64,000 bases of DNA from Spirosoma sp. (GTDB lineage: Bacteria > Bacteroidota > Bacteroidia > Cytophagales > Spirosomataceae): positions 124,001 to 188,000 of the forward strand of contig NZ_JAPLET010000025.1 in assembly GCF_026391055.1 (NCBI RefSeq). The letters run 5' to 3'. The notes under the pieces are model-generated. The model saw only the letters and a list, made by a program, of their open reading frames with translations, searched no databases and was not told the DNA's origin. Position numbers and translations under genes: made by a program. Shown here in pieces: positions 32,637 through 41,718 of this stretch. The first letter of the stretch is position 1, and every line of letters starts with the position of its first letter.

Positions 32637-34769
32637 TCACTTCGTCATCTGCACGAACGTCACAGCGCCTACGCTGTTGGGCTTGCCGGGCTCCGCGGCC
32701 GAGATACTTCCCTGAACTCCCCTGTCGTTTCTTGTTACCCGGATTTCACGGAAGCTGTATTGACCGCGCTCGTAATTAAACGTTTCGCCGTCATCGTCGT
32801 AGAGCCGGTAGATACCCGGCTTGCTGCCGTAATACCGCACCTCAATAGGCACCGTTTCACCGGCTTTGGGCGCGTGCAGCCGGGCGGGCATCATGGGCAC
32901 AATACCGCCGTCTTTCACGTATACCGGAATACGATCCAGGCCGGGTGTTGCAGTGACCTGCTGGCCGTTACCCACTAGTTCACCGGTGTAGAAATCGTAC
33001 CAGTTACCTTTGGGCAGCGTCACCAGCCGACTTTTCTGCCCAGCAAACAAAGGGGCTACCAGCAGATTTTCGCCCGCCATGTACTGATCTTTGATTTCCC
33101 GACGGATGGCCAGCGCGTAGGGGTTATCATTTAGATTTTCATTGACCACCGTAGCCTGTACATCGGCAAGGAAGCCCTCCTCCAGACTCATAGCCCGGAA
33201 GGGCGGTGTACCGTCGAAGTGGTATTTGGCAAATTCACTGTACCAGTAGGGCATCATCTGCATCCGCAGCAGCGCCATGTCCTGCACCTGTTTGCTTACA
33301 TCCGCAAAGGACCAGGGTTTGGTGCCGCTCGCCCATGCATTAATCATCGCCAGGGGCGAAAAAACGACCGTCTGAAACCGGCGCAACCATTCTTCACTGG
33401 TTGACGAAGCCCGCACCTCCGGTGTCCATAACACTCCGCAATAGCTACTGGTAATGAGCGCCGTAATGAAGTCCTCGTGCTTATAATAATCGTTATAGAT
33501 CACATACGGGAATGAGACACCACCCGAATTGGACGCCCGCACCAGGCCATACGTACGGGTATTTTTCGCATGATAAACGCCTGTGCTGTACCGCTGCATC
33601 AGCAACCCGTACGTTTGCCGCATCTGCTCCGCCGGGCGACCCGATGGGAAGATGGCAACATCGGGCCAGAGCCACGAATCGTACCCGTCTACTTCATCAA
33701 TCTTGTACCCGCTCACGCCCGGTTCAATGCCGTCTTTAGCTAGTTGCCCGAAGAAAATACGCCGGGCTTCGGGCAACGTAAAATCCGGCACCACACCCGA
33801 CCAGACTGTATGCGACGCCGTAAGCGGACGAATGGCTTTGTAGATCGACGCACTCGGTGCTACGTAGGGGTTGATCCAGAGGTTTGTCCGGATACTTTTC
33901 GCCTTCATCACCTTGAGAAATCCGCCGGGATCAGGATAGCGTGTTTTGTCCCACTCGAACGTGCCCGGATATGACTTGCTTTGCCAACCCGGCTCCAGCC
34001 CGATCACATCCAGCGGAAACCCTTTCTGTTCGAACTCATCGGCTTCGGCCAGCACCTGATCGGAGGTGTTGAGCGACTTTACCCGCTGCTGAAAGCCCAG
34101 CCCCCAGCGCGGAGGTAGGCAACCGCCCCCAGAAAAGAGATTGTACCGCCGAACTACATTGAGCGGTTTCGGTCCGCCAAACACATAGAACTCCACCCCG
34201 GCGGCAGGCACCACGATCTCGACAGCATCGGAATAGGGGTTGGCCGTCCAGCTTTTATCGGTATTCCGATCTTTGGCTTCGGGCGCATCGGGACTGTCTT
34301 TGCGGGCTGCTGAACCGGCATACACGGTCAGGTAACGAGCCGAATTAATGAATACGCCGTAGCCTTTCGAGGAGACGTAAAAAGGCGTGGGCGCGTGCGT
34401 GCGTCCGTTGTCGGAACCGCCAAAATGATCCATGTGCAGATTCAGAATCCGCCCGCGCTGGTGTACGGTCTGGAAATTAAGGCCGAAGCCATAAAGTTGT
34501 TCCGTTCGGTCGAGGGGGAAACGCAAGTACGTTTTTCCATCGACAAGCTGCGCCACAATGGCGGATTTCGGGAGTGGGAAGTCGGCCACACCCAATTGGG
34601 CCAGGGCAGTTGCGTTGGGCGATGTACCGGCAGCCGTCAGTAAATTATAGCCTTCGGGCTTCCCGACGGTGCCTTTCCAGACGCCGGGCTGCACCAGTGT
34701 CCAGACAATCGGCTGGCCCTGAACGAAAGTAAACGATAGAACGAAGAACAGAAGAACTCTAACGATCAT
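32637..34769 (-). CDS. glycoside hydrolase family 31, secreted
   Basis: This 710-residue enzyme starts at 34769 with a signal peptide (MIVRVLLFFVLSFTFVQGQ); an upstream in-frame start lacks this layout. The N-terminal beta-sandwich contains YGFGLNFQTVHQRGR. The barrel carries DVIGLEPGWQSKSYPGTFEWD, SGYKIDEVDGYDSWLWPD with the nucleophile Asp, and ASNSGGVSFPYVIYNDYYKHED with the acid Asp. FMSLEEG-like (MSLEEGFLADV) and LYDDDGETFNYERG belong to the C-terminal sheets. It should act on alpha-glucosides or alpha-xylosides in the periplasm; the substrate is not decidable by eye. Confidence 0.9.
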   Translation of the reverse strand: MIVRVLLFFVLSFTFVQGQPIVWTLVQPGVWKGTVGKPEGYNLLTAAGTSPNATALAQLGVADFPLPKSAIVAQLVDGKTYLRFPLDRTEQLYGFGLNFQTVHQRGRILNLHMDHFGGSDNGRTHAPTPFYVSSKGYGVFINSARYLTVYAGSAARKDSPDAPEAKDRNTDKSWTANPYSDAVEIVVPAAGVEFYVFGGPKPLNVVRRYNLFSGGGCLPPRWGLGFQQRVKSLNTSDQVLAEADEFEQKGFPLDVIGLEPGWQSKSYPGTFEWDKTRYPDPGGFLKVMKAKSIRTNLWINPYVAPSASIYKAIRPLTASHTVWSGVVPDFTLPEARRIFFGQLAKDGIEPGVSGYKIDEVDGYDSWLWPDVAIFPSGRPAEQMRQTYGLLMQRYSTGVYHAKNTRTYGLVRASNSGGVSFPYVIYNDYYKHEDFITALITSSYCGVLWTPEVRASSTSEEWLRRFQTVVFSPLAMINAWASGTKPWSFADVSKQVQDMALLRMQMMPYWYSEFAKYHFDGTPPFRAMSLEEGFLADVQATVVNENLNDNPYALAIRREIKDQYMAGENLLVAPLFAGQKSRLVTLPKGNWYDFYTGELVGNGQQVTATPGLDRIPVYVKDGGIVPMMPARLHAPKAGETVPIEVRYYGSKPGIYRLYDDDGETFNYERGQYSFREIRVTRNDRGVQGSISAAEPGKPNSVGAVTFVQMTK

Positions 34770-34903
34770 TGGCTGGGCAGTATAAGGTGGGCACTGAACA
34801 AGCAAAAAAGCAGAAACCCTGCCTAAGCTTACTTGCCTGATTGCTTTTTAGAGAACTGAAGCTACCCTACCCCAAACGGTACGCCGTGGCGTAGTTACAC
34901 AAA

Positions 34904-34943
34904 TGCGGTGGTGCCAACGACAAGCGTCATTCGCACCACCGCA
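34904..34943. terminator. 11-bp GC-rich hairpin
   Basis: TGCGGTGGTGC (34904-34914) pairs with GCACCACCGCA (34933-34943). It lies just beyond the 3' end of the lipoprotein gene at 34986 and before the GH31 gene, both minus strand. Confidence 0.6.
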
Positions 34944-34985
34944 CTCGATAAGACGTGAGCCAACCTACTGAACCGACCAAACCAG

Positions 34986-35564
34986 TCAGTCGGGAATGAA
35001 CGTGAACTCCGGATAGCCGTAGAGCTCATACTTTACGTTTGTGACCACGTCGGGAAATAAAGCGGTAGCTGTGTTGCGGTAGCAGGCATTGTAAACAAGA
35101 ATGCTCCCTTTTGTGAAAGGCATGAAATCGGAGCTGCCGGTCTTGTAGGCAAAGCCATATTTCTTATTGGCCCCACCTGACTGGTTGTTGATGCTGATAA
35201 CGTATTTTTTGTTGGCCATCAGCGCCAGCGACTCAATATCATTGAGCGTCAGATTGTCGGGGGCTGTCTGCTCGATGGTTTTCTGCCGAAGGACTGCTTT
35301 TGTATCGAAGTCCCACACAATGATCCGGTAGGAACCGGGTTCCGGCATTTTACTACCCACCTGCGTGAGCTTACCCGCCACCGACGAGCTGAAGACTACA
35401 CCCAGCTCCCAGGGCCCCGATGTACGGGTTCCCGATGTAATAGAACCTTCGGCACTGATAAAGTTAGTAATGGCATTTTCCGTTGGTTTCACCGCTTCTT
35501 TAGGCGTGCAACCGGTCAGGCTTGCTGCTCCCAGCAAAAACCCAAATAATAATCCTGTTCTCAT
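34986..35564 (-). CDS. predicted lipoprotein with DUF4082-like domain
   Basis: This 192-residue protein has a lipoprotein signal (LLGAASLTGCTPKEAV). The mature domain contains PWELGVVFSSSVAGKLTQVG, YRIIVWDFDTKAVLRQKTI and MANKKYVISINNQ, the strand order of DUF4082-type beta-sandwiches (ELGv.F....G.v..v........G.....lW). It lies between ccoI and GH31 on the same strand, but hairpin and spacing suggest its own unit. Confidence 0.6.
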   Translation of the reverse strand: MRTGLLFGFLLGAASLTGCTPKEAVKPTENAITNFISAEGSITSGTRTSGPWELGVVFSSSVAGKLTQVGSKMPEPGSYRIIVWDFDTKAVLRQKTIEQTAPDNLTLNDIESLALMANKKYVISINNQSGGANKKYGFAYKTGSSDFMPFTKGSILVYNACYRNTATALFPDVVTNVKYELYGYPEFTFIPD

Positions 35565-35664
35565 GATCCAGACTGATAAATATGTTTCTGAACCCTTGGT
35601 CGCAGGAGTACTCCCGGGCGCAAACAGAGGAAGCTATTGATTGAGGGAACGGTAAGTTAATGCG

Positions 35665-38091
35665 TTATGCGTTAACCGGATGGGCCTTACCCCACATGCG
35701 CATACCTACTGTGGCAATGAGCACCATGGTAGCCGAACTCAGCGGCATCAGTACGGCGGCTACCACCGGCGAAAGATGTCCTGCAGCCGCAAACGACAAC
35801 CCCACCAGATTATACAGCAGCGATACCCCGAAACTAAACCGGATAAGCCGCATGGCAAACTGGCTGTAGCGCAGATAGGTTGGCAGCTTTCGCAGCGAGC
35901 GGGCTTCCAGAATGGCATCGCTGGCGGGTGTGAACCGCAGCGTATCGTCCGTAACGGCAATGCCTACATCGGCTTGTTTGAGGGCACCGGCATCGTTAAG
36001 GCCATCGCCAATCATCAGTACGCAGTGTCCTTTTCCCTGAAGTTCACGAATGAACCGGAGCTTATCGTCGGGGCTACAGCCAAACTGCATGGCCTCGTCG
36101 GCAAACCAGCTTTGGAGTTCGGTACGGGCGGTGCTTGTATCGCCGGATAACAGGTAAAGTTTTTTACCATTCCCAACAAACGACGTCAGCATACTCGCCA
36201 GTCCTTGGCGCAGGGGAGCCGCCACGTTGAACTGCCCCCGGTACGTTCCGCCGATACTCACGTGTACCGATGGTCCGCTTTTCTGGTCGACGCCCCCCAC
36301 AAAAGCAGCACTCCCCACTTTAACGACCTGATCGTCGACCAGCCCAACAACGCCTTTACCGGGCAATTCCGTAAAATTCTCGACCAGCATAGGCGGGCAT
36401 TCGGCAAGAAACTGCCGCACTCGCTGACTCAGCGGGTGTGCCGACTGGTTGATAACCGCCCGGATCATAGCCCGCTCCAGGCTGGTCAGCGGCTTTGGAA
36501 ACGACTCGGTCACTACGTCCGAAGCTGGAGTGGTCAGGGTGCCCGTTTTATCGAAAACGATGGTGTCGCAGTGGGTAAGCTGCTCGATCACGTCGGCATT
36601 TTTGAGGTACACGCCCTGCTTGCTGAGCCACCGCAGGCCATGCCCCAGGGCTACCGGATACGATAGGGAAAGGACGCATGGGCAGGCCACAATCAGGATG
36701 GCCGTAAACGCGTTGACGGCAGTAGTTGGCTGCCCCATCCAACCGTACCAGTAGGCACCAACCAGCGTAGCCAGCGTGAGAACGGTGATGGTAAAGTATG
36801 TGCCAACGGCATCGGCGAATGTTTTGGCGCGGTTAGGCTGCTCTTTCCGGAAAGCCTCGTTATTCCAGAGTTGCGTAAGGTAGCTGTGCGATACATCCCG
36901 AACGATTTCGAGGTCGATACTACCGCCCATTTGCCGACCACCGGCATACAACAGTGCACCCGGATCTTTGGATTCCGGTTCCGATTCGCCCGTTACGAAT
37001 GAGTAGTCGATAAGGCCCGTTCCCCGATACAAAAGACTATCGGCCGGAATCAGATCGCCATGCCGAACCCGAATACGGTCGCCTTTCTGTAAATCAGCCA
37101 CCGGAACGGGCGTTTCCAGGTCCGATTTACTTGCTTCTCCTCGCTGCCCCAGCCGCGTTACCGCCAGCGGGAAATAGGATTTATAATCCCGCTCGAACGA
37201 CAGAAAATCATAGGTGCGCTGCTGAAACCACTTGCCGCACAGCAGGAAGAAAATAAGCCCCGTTACCGAATCGTAATAGCCTGCCCCACCCAGGGCAAGC
37301 ACCTCGTAGGTACCCCGGAAATAGGCAACCAGAATACCGAGCAGAATAGGAAAGTCGATATTAATGAACCTACCAGGAACGTGACGGCGCAGGCTTTTCC
37401 AGACCGATTCAAAGTAGCCCGACCCGGAATAAAAGACGACGGGCGTAGCGAGTACCAGATTCAGGATTCCGAACAGATGCTTGAAATCCGGGTCGTTGAG
37501 GCCCAGGTATTCGGGAAAGCTGAACAGCATAATGTTTCCCGCACAGAAACCCGCCAGCGCCAGTCGATAGAGCAATGGCCGGTAGCTTGGTTTCTTACCC
37601 TGCTTCACCACATCGTCCAGGCTAATCAGCGGCTCGTATCCCAGCGATGTCAGCAGTTCGGCCACCTGCCGGAGTGAAAGCTGGGCGGGGCTGTACATGA
37701 GGTGAACCTGCTTTTTCAGAAAATCGACCCGCGTCTGCCGCACCGCCGGTTCAATGCGGTACAGGTGTTCCAACAGCCACAGACAGGACGAACAGTGAAT
37801 AGACGGTACATAGAACGTAACGTGAGCAACACTTTCATTCTGAAAATCAATCAGTTTAGCGGCAATATCGGGATGATCCAGAAAGGCAAGCCGTTCAATC
37901 TTGGGCGTCTTGCCCGGTGTCGGATTGAGATCGTAGTACTGGCAAAGCTGGTGTTCGTTAAGTATCTGGTATACCGTTTGGCAACCCTGGCAGCAAAAAG
38001 GTTTATGGTCGAAATAAATTGTTTCGGTATCGGAAGGGCATTCGTTGCCGCAGTGGTAGCATACGGTTTTTGTGGGCGCAGCTGTTGTCAT
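35665..38091 (-). CDS. ccoI: copper-transporting P-type ATPase CcoI (FixI)
   Basis: This 808-residue pump supplies copper for cbb3 oxidase. The start at 38091 (MTTAAPTKTVCYHCGNECP) avoids 15 odd residues that would cover the regulatory box. The N-terminus has a Cys-rich zinc-ribbon-like part (CYHCGNEC ... FCCQGCQTVYQIL) and a metal-binding domain with HCSSCLWLLEHL. IVACPCVLSLSYPVALGHGL carries the membrane CPC motif, VFDKTGTLT the phosphorylated Asp and MIGDGLNDAGALKQADVGIAV the hinge. An FNR-like box lies 49 bp upstream, shared with a divergent UspA gene. Confidence 0.95.
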   Translation of the reverse strand: MTTAAPTKTVCYHCGNECPSDTETIYFDHKPFCCQGCQTVYQILNEHQLCQYYDLNPTPGKTPKIERLAFLDHPDIAAKLIDFQNESVAHVTFYVPSIHCSSCLWLLEHLYRIEPAVRQTRVDFLKKQVHLMYSPAQLSLRQVAELLTSLGYEPLISLDDVVKQGKKPSYRPLLYRLALAGFCAGNIMLFSFPEYLGLNDPDFKHLFGILNLVLATPVVFYSGSGYFESVWKSLRRHVPGRFINIDFPILLGILVAYFRGTYEVLALGGAGYYDSVTGLIFFLLCGKWFQQRTYDFLSFERDYKSYFPLAVTRLGQRGEASKSDLETPVPVADLQKGDRIRVRHGDLIPADSLLYRGTGLIDYSFVTGESEPESKDPGALLYAGGRQMGGSIDLEIVRDVSHSYLTQLWNNEAFRKEQPNRAKTFADAVGTYFTITVLTLATLVGAYWYGWMGQPTTAVNAFTAILIVACPCVLSLSYPVALGHGLRWLSKQGVYLKNADVIEQLTHCDTIVFDKTGTLTTPASDVVTESFPKPLTSLERAMIRAVINQSAHPLSQRVRQFLAECPPMLVENFTELPGKGVVGLVDDQVVKVGSAAFVGGVDQKSGPSVHVSIGGTYRGQFNVAAPLRQGLASMLTSFVGNGKKLYLLSGDTSTARTELQSWFADEAMQFGCSPDDKLRFIRELQGKGHCVLMIGDGLNDAGALKQADVGIAVTDDTLRFTPASDAILEARSLRKLPTYLRYSQFAMRLIRFSFGVSLLYNLVGLSFAAAGHLSPVVAAVLMPLSSATMVLIATVGMRMWGKAHPVNA

Positions 38092-38139
38092 AATCACCTG
38101 AAATTTCCCCAAAATTGACCCGATCTGCATCAACATCAG

Positions 38140-38175
38140 CTGACATAAATCAACCGGGCAATTGATTATGACACA
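38140..38175. promoter_or_regulatory. FNR-like box pair between ccoI and a UspA gene, 22-bp spacing
   Basis: CTGACATAAATCAA (38140-38153) has one mismatch. At 38162-38175, 22 bp on, TTGATTATGACACA keeps a perfect left half (TTGAT). The strong box is nearer ccoI, the half box nearer the UspA gene. Confidence 0.6.
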
Positions 38176-38283
38176 GGTTTTATCTGGTTAGCTATACGAC
38201 TTTTACCCTGCCTGATCGGCTCTGAGAATAGCGTCAATTCAACCACCAGCGCCATTATTATCACTACATGACTATACTGACTG

Positions 38284-39099
38284 ATGAAAACAATTCTGGT
38301 TCCCATTGATTTAAGTCCGCTGGCGACTGCTGCATTGCCGGTAGCAGTAAGTCTTGCCAAACAACTCGGAGCTGAGGTTCGGGTTCTGCATTATTTAGCC
38401 CTCAGCATTCTCGACCCGGAACTGAGCCAGGCACCAGTCGCCATGGCCCAATACATTAACGAGCAGACAAGGGCCGCCAATGTCCGACTTCAGGAGATTT
38501 GTGACCAGTACGCATCAGCTGACGTTCAGCTAACGCCGGTGCTCAGCCGCAGTGTGAAAGGCCTTTACGGAGCGATTGCCGACGAGGCCGCGGATCTGGT
38601 CGTGCTGGCTTCGCATGGGTCCGATGGGTTGTCTGAATGGCTAATTGGCTCCAACGCCGAGCACGTGATGGATGTCGTCGATTGCCCGGTACTGGTGGTG
38701 AAGCAGTCGTACACGGAATTTATGCCCAAAAAAGTACTCTTCGCCATTGATGCCAACGACCGGCTGAAAACTCAGTTTTCGTACCCGCTGCCAGGGGCCG
38801 CCACGCACAAGGAGTTTTTGTTTATCAACACGCCCAACGAACCCCGCGCGCCGGAAGGCATCCGGGAGTGGATGAGCGAACTGGCCAAAGCCCGGCAACT
38901 TACGGATTATCACCTAACGATTATCTCTTACCAGACTGAGCATGAGGCCATCATCCAGTTTGCTGAACAGAACGGATTCGACCTTATTGTATTGTTTACA
39001 AGTCAGCGAAGAGGCTTCTGGCACTTCTTTAATGGCAGCGTGGCGGAAGATGTCGTGAATCATTCTCCCATCCCGATTCTGGCCATCCCCTACCAGTAA
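38284..39099 (+). CDS. tandem-domain universal stress protein
   Basis: This 271-residue double UspA protein begins MKTILVPIDLSPLATAALPVAVSLAKQLG. Domain 1 carries SHGSDGLSEWLIGSNAEHVMD and VVDCPVLVVKQ, domain 2 ends FTSQRRGFWHFFNGSVAEDVVNHSPIPILAI. It is the closest paralogue of the protein at 9472-10308. It sits between ccoI and hemN, both low-oxygen genes, under a box pair shared with ccoI. Confidence 0.9.
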   Translation: MKTILVPIDLSPLATAALPVAVSLAKQLGAEVRVLHYLALSILDPELSQAPVAMAQYINEQTRAANVRLQEICDQYASADVQLTPVLSRSVKGLYGAIADEAADLVVLASHGSDGLSEWLIGSNAEHVMDVVDCPVLVVKQSYTEFMPKKVLFAIDANDRLKTQFSYPLPGAATHKEFLFINTPNEPRAPEGIREWMSELAKARQLTDYHLTIISYQTEHEAIIQFAEQNGFDLIVLFTSQRRGFWHFFNGSVAEDVVNHSPIPILAIPYQ

Positions 39100-39149
39100 G
39101 CAATGCCCACTCAGCGATCAAAACGTCTCTGGACATTTACCCTCGTAAG

Positions 39150-39185
39150 CTGATATAAATCAGGATTTCTACTGATATAAACACC
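39150..39185. promoter_or_regulatory. FNR-like box pair before hemN, 22-bp spacing
   Basis: CTGATATAAATCAG (39150-39163) is perfect. CTGATATAAACACC (39172-39185), 22 bp downstream, repeats the left half and spacer exactly. A Bacteroidota-like -7 element (ACTTTTG, 39210-39216) follows; if used, the boxes would centre about 64 and 42 bp before the transcript start, close to known CRP activation positions. Confidence 0.72.
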
Positions 39186-39250
39186 GGACGGGCCAGTTCG
39201 GGAAATGCGACTTTTGTAGTACCTGACGGCTTTGGCAGTCGGGTTCCCCC

Positions 39251-40633
39251 ATGAGCGATTCACTGATTGCCAAATATAACGTAGCGGGTCCGCGCTACAC
39301 CAGTTACCCCACCGTACCTTACTGGAATACAGCCGCTTTTACCCGTGAAGACTGGCAAAAGCGGCTGACAACTTCCTTCGCCAACAGCAATTATTCGGCC
39401 GGAATCAGCCTGTATATTCACCTGCCCTTCTGCGAAAGTCTGTGTACGTTTTGCGGCTGCAACAAACGCATTACGCGAAACCACAACGTAGAAGAACCGT
39501 ATATCGACGCCATCCTCAACGAATGGGAGATGTACTGCGAATGGCTTCCGGAACGCCCCCGCATTGCCGAACTACACCTCGGCGGAGGAACGCCCAGCTT
39601 TTTTTCGCCCCATGAGTTACGTCGGCTGATGACCGGCATTTTCCGTTGGGCCGATCCTGTACCCACCACCGAAAACAGCGGACCGGATTTTGGCTGGGAA
39701 GGCCACCCCAACAACACAACGGGCGAACATCTGCAAACGCTTTACGAATATGGATTCCGGCGCGTGAGCTTCGGCGTACAGGATTACGACCCGGTTGTGC
39801 AGAAAGCCATTCACCGTCACCAGCCGTTTGCCCATGTGCAGCGCGTAACCCAACAGGCCAGAGCCATTGGCTACACCTCCATCAGCCACGACCTGGTATT
39901 TGGCCTGCCCTTTCAGCAACAGTCGTCCATTATCGATACTATTATCCAAACCCTTTCTCTCCGACCCGACCGGATTGCGTTTTATTCGTACGCACATGTT
40001 CCCTGGATAAAAGGAACGGGGCAGCGGGGGTTTGCGGATAACGACCTGCCGAGTGCCGATAAGAAGCGGGCGCTGTACGAAACGGGCCGTGCCCTGCTCG
40101 AAGCCGGTGGATACACCGAAATTGGCATGGACCATTTCGCCCTGCCGCACGACTCGCTCTACAAAGCCATGCATACCGGACAGCTACACCGGAATTTTAT
40201 GGGGTACACCACTACCCAGACCGACATACTACTGGGGTTGGGCGCGTCGGCGATCAGCGATGTCGGAACGGCATTCATGCAAAACCAGAAAGACATTGGC
40301 ACCTACCAGGCTGAAGTGAATCAAAATCAACTACCCATTTTCAAAGGTCACCTGTTAACCGACGAGGACGCCCTAATCCGGCGGCATATTCTGAATATCA
40401 TGTGCCGCTTTCAAACCAGGTGGTCGATCATGGAATGGACCCCGGCTGAATGGGAGACCATAAGTCATCAACTCGACGATTTCCGGGTCGACGGGCTACT
40501 TGTATACGACGAAACCGGGCTGTGGGTACGCCCGGAAGGACGACCGTTTCTGCGCAACATCTGCATGGTGTTCGACCGTTACCTGACCAAACCCTCTGTA
40601 ACGGCGAAGCCCCTCTTCTCCAGTACGGTATAA
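39251..40633 (+). CDS. hemN: oxygen-independent coproporphyrinogen III oxidase
   Basis: This 460-residue radical-SAM enzyme makes protoporphyrinogen IX without oxygen. PRYTSYPTVPYW opens the protein; PFCESLCTFCGCNK holds the CxxxCxxC cluster cysteines (C61, C65, C68) and the following C70. LHLGGGTPSFF, RVSFGVQDYDPVVQKAIHR and EIGMDHFALPHDSLY are HemN motifs. Haem supply at low oxygen matches the nearby cbb3 genes. It is followed after 16 bp by hemJ. Confidence 0.96.
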   Translation: MSDSLIAKYNVAGPRYTSYPTVPYWNTAAFTREDWQKRLTTSFANSNYSAGISLYIHLPFCESLCTFCGCNKRITRNHNVEEPYIDAILNEWEMYCEWLPERPRIAELHLGGGTPSFFSPHELRRLMTGIFRWADPVPTTENSGPDFGWEGHPNNTTGEHLQTLYEYGFRRVSFGVQDYDPVVQKAIHRHQPFAHVQRVTQQARAIGYTSISHDLVFGLPFQQQSSIIDTIIQTLSLRPDRIAFYSYAHVPWIKGTGQRGFADNDLPSADKKRALYETGRALLEAGGYTEIGMDHFALPHDSLYKAMHTGQLHRNFMGYTTTQTDILLGLGASAISDVGTAFMQNQKDIGTYQAEVNQNQLPIFKGHLLTDEDALIRRHILNIMCRFQTRWSIMEWTPAEWETISHQLDDFRVDGLLVYDETGLWVRPEGRPFLRNICMVFDRYLTKPSVTAKPLFSSTV

Positions 40634-40649
40634 GCGTACCTTTGCGCCC

Positions 40650-41177
40650 ATGACGTTTTTCTACCTCAAGGCCCTGCACATCATTTTTGTCGTAACCTGG
40701 TTTGCGGGCCTTTTTTATATTCCCCGGCTATTCATCTACTTCACCGAAGCCGCCGATCAGCCCGAGCCAGCCCGACAGATTCTGCAAACTCAGTTTGCCG
40801 TTATGCAACGTCGGCTTTGGTACGGCATTACGTGGCCGTCGGCTTTGATTACGCTGGCATTGGGCCTGAGTACCTGGTACAACTACGGCGCAACACCGCC
40901 CTGGCTGGTGGTTAAACTGGCTTTTGTAGGGAGTCTTTACGCCTATCATATGGCCTGTCATGTGCTCTTTCGGCAGCAGCAACACGGTGAGTTACGCTAC
41001 ACCTCCACCCAACTCCGGATCTGGAACGAAGTGGCAACGCTGTTGCTGTTCAGCATTGTTTTTCTAGTGGTTCTCAAAGATGTGCTGAGCCTGGCCTGGG
41101 GTATGCTCGGGCTCGTTGTGTTTATGGGCGTGCTGCTGGCGGGCATCTGGGTGTATAAGCGTCTGCGCGAACGGTAG
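40650..41177 (+). CDS. hemJ: protoporphyrinogen IX oxidase HemJ
   Basis: This 175-residue membrane protein begins MTFFYLKALHIIFVVTWFAGLFYIPRLFIYFTEA, with the conserved His of HemJ (LHIIFVVTWFAGLFYLPRLF pattern). RRLWYGITWPSALITLALG and HMACHVLFRQQQHGE follow. It catalyses the step right after HemN, so the two genes form a haem operon. A TACCTTTG sequence overlaps the hemN end just before the ATG. Confidence 0.92.
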   Translation: MTFFYLKALHIIFVVTWFAGLFYIPRLFIYFTEAADQPEPARQILQTQFAVMQRRLWYGITWPSALITLALGLSTWYNYGATPPWLVVKLAFVGSLYAYHMACHVLFRQQQHGELRYTSTQLRIWNEVATLLLFSIVFLVVLKDVLSLAWGMLGLVVFMGVLLAGIWVYKRLRER

Positions 41178-41188
41178 CTCATATAACC

Positions 41189-41653
41189 TTATCCCTTTCC
41201 GGTAACTTTCGTCCGCTGCGACCGACTCTCCTTCTTGTAGACTAGCAGCACAACAAAGCCGATCACCGTAACGAGGATGCCGGTATAGGCGCTTACATTG
41301 GCGGTGTTGAGGTCGGTCATGAACACAATATCATGCCGTAAAAAATGCGCAGGCCACCACATTGCCTCCAGAGAAATTGAATAGCCAGAAGAACAGCACG
41401 GAACCCGTAGCCAGACTAAACAGCCAGCCCATAACCCCGCCCAGCCGACCGGTGTCCCGGCAAGCCGTGTACAGCCTCGGCCAAGCATATGGCGCATACC
41501 CACCCCACCCTGCCCATAATACGTCAGCCCAAGTGCAGCCAGCGAAGGGCTAAGGCAACCCAGAATGTGAACATAAGGCAGTTGGCTAACGGGTACGCCA
41601 AGCGGCAGGTAATAGGGCAACGAGAACAGCCGGGACAGCAAATACGTGAGCAC
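41189..41653 (-). pseudogene. decayed CPBP-family membrane protease
   Basis: One long minus-strand frame is open (154 codons), but the family signal jumps between frames. The first part, VHILGCLSPSLAALGLTYYGQ, fits the CPBP start. The next segment is in another frame from about 41432 down to a stop at 41331-41333: VMGWLFSLATGSVLFFWLFN then FSGGNVVACAFF, the usual C-terminal CPBP motif (TWLYNRTGGS). The frame then returns (HDIVFMTDLNTANVS, ILVTVIGFVVLLVYKK). The second shift is at a run of six A (41340-41345). The catalytic middle part is missing, so there is also an internal deletion. Confidence 0.7.
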
Positions 41654-41718
41654 ATAAACCGAACCACACGCCCTCGGATCGAAAGCGTGTGGAAAGTGGT
41701 TACGTTATTAATAGAGCA

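Noticed and set aside
40637..40644. TACCTTTG as an independent hemJ promoter
   Set aside because: It matches the Bacteroidota -7 element TAnnTTTG but lies only 5 bp before the ATG and no -33 element is visible; cotranscription with hemN is simpler.
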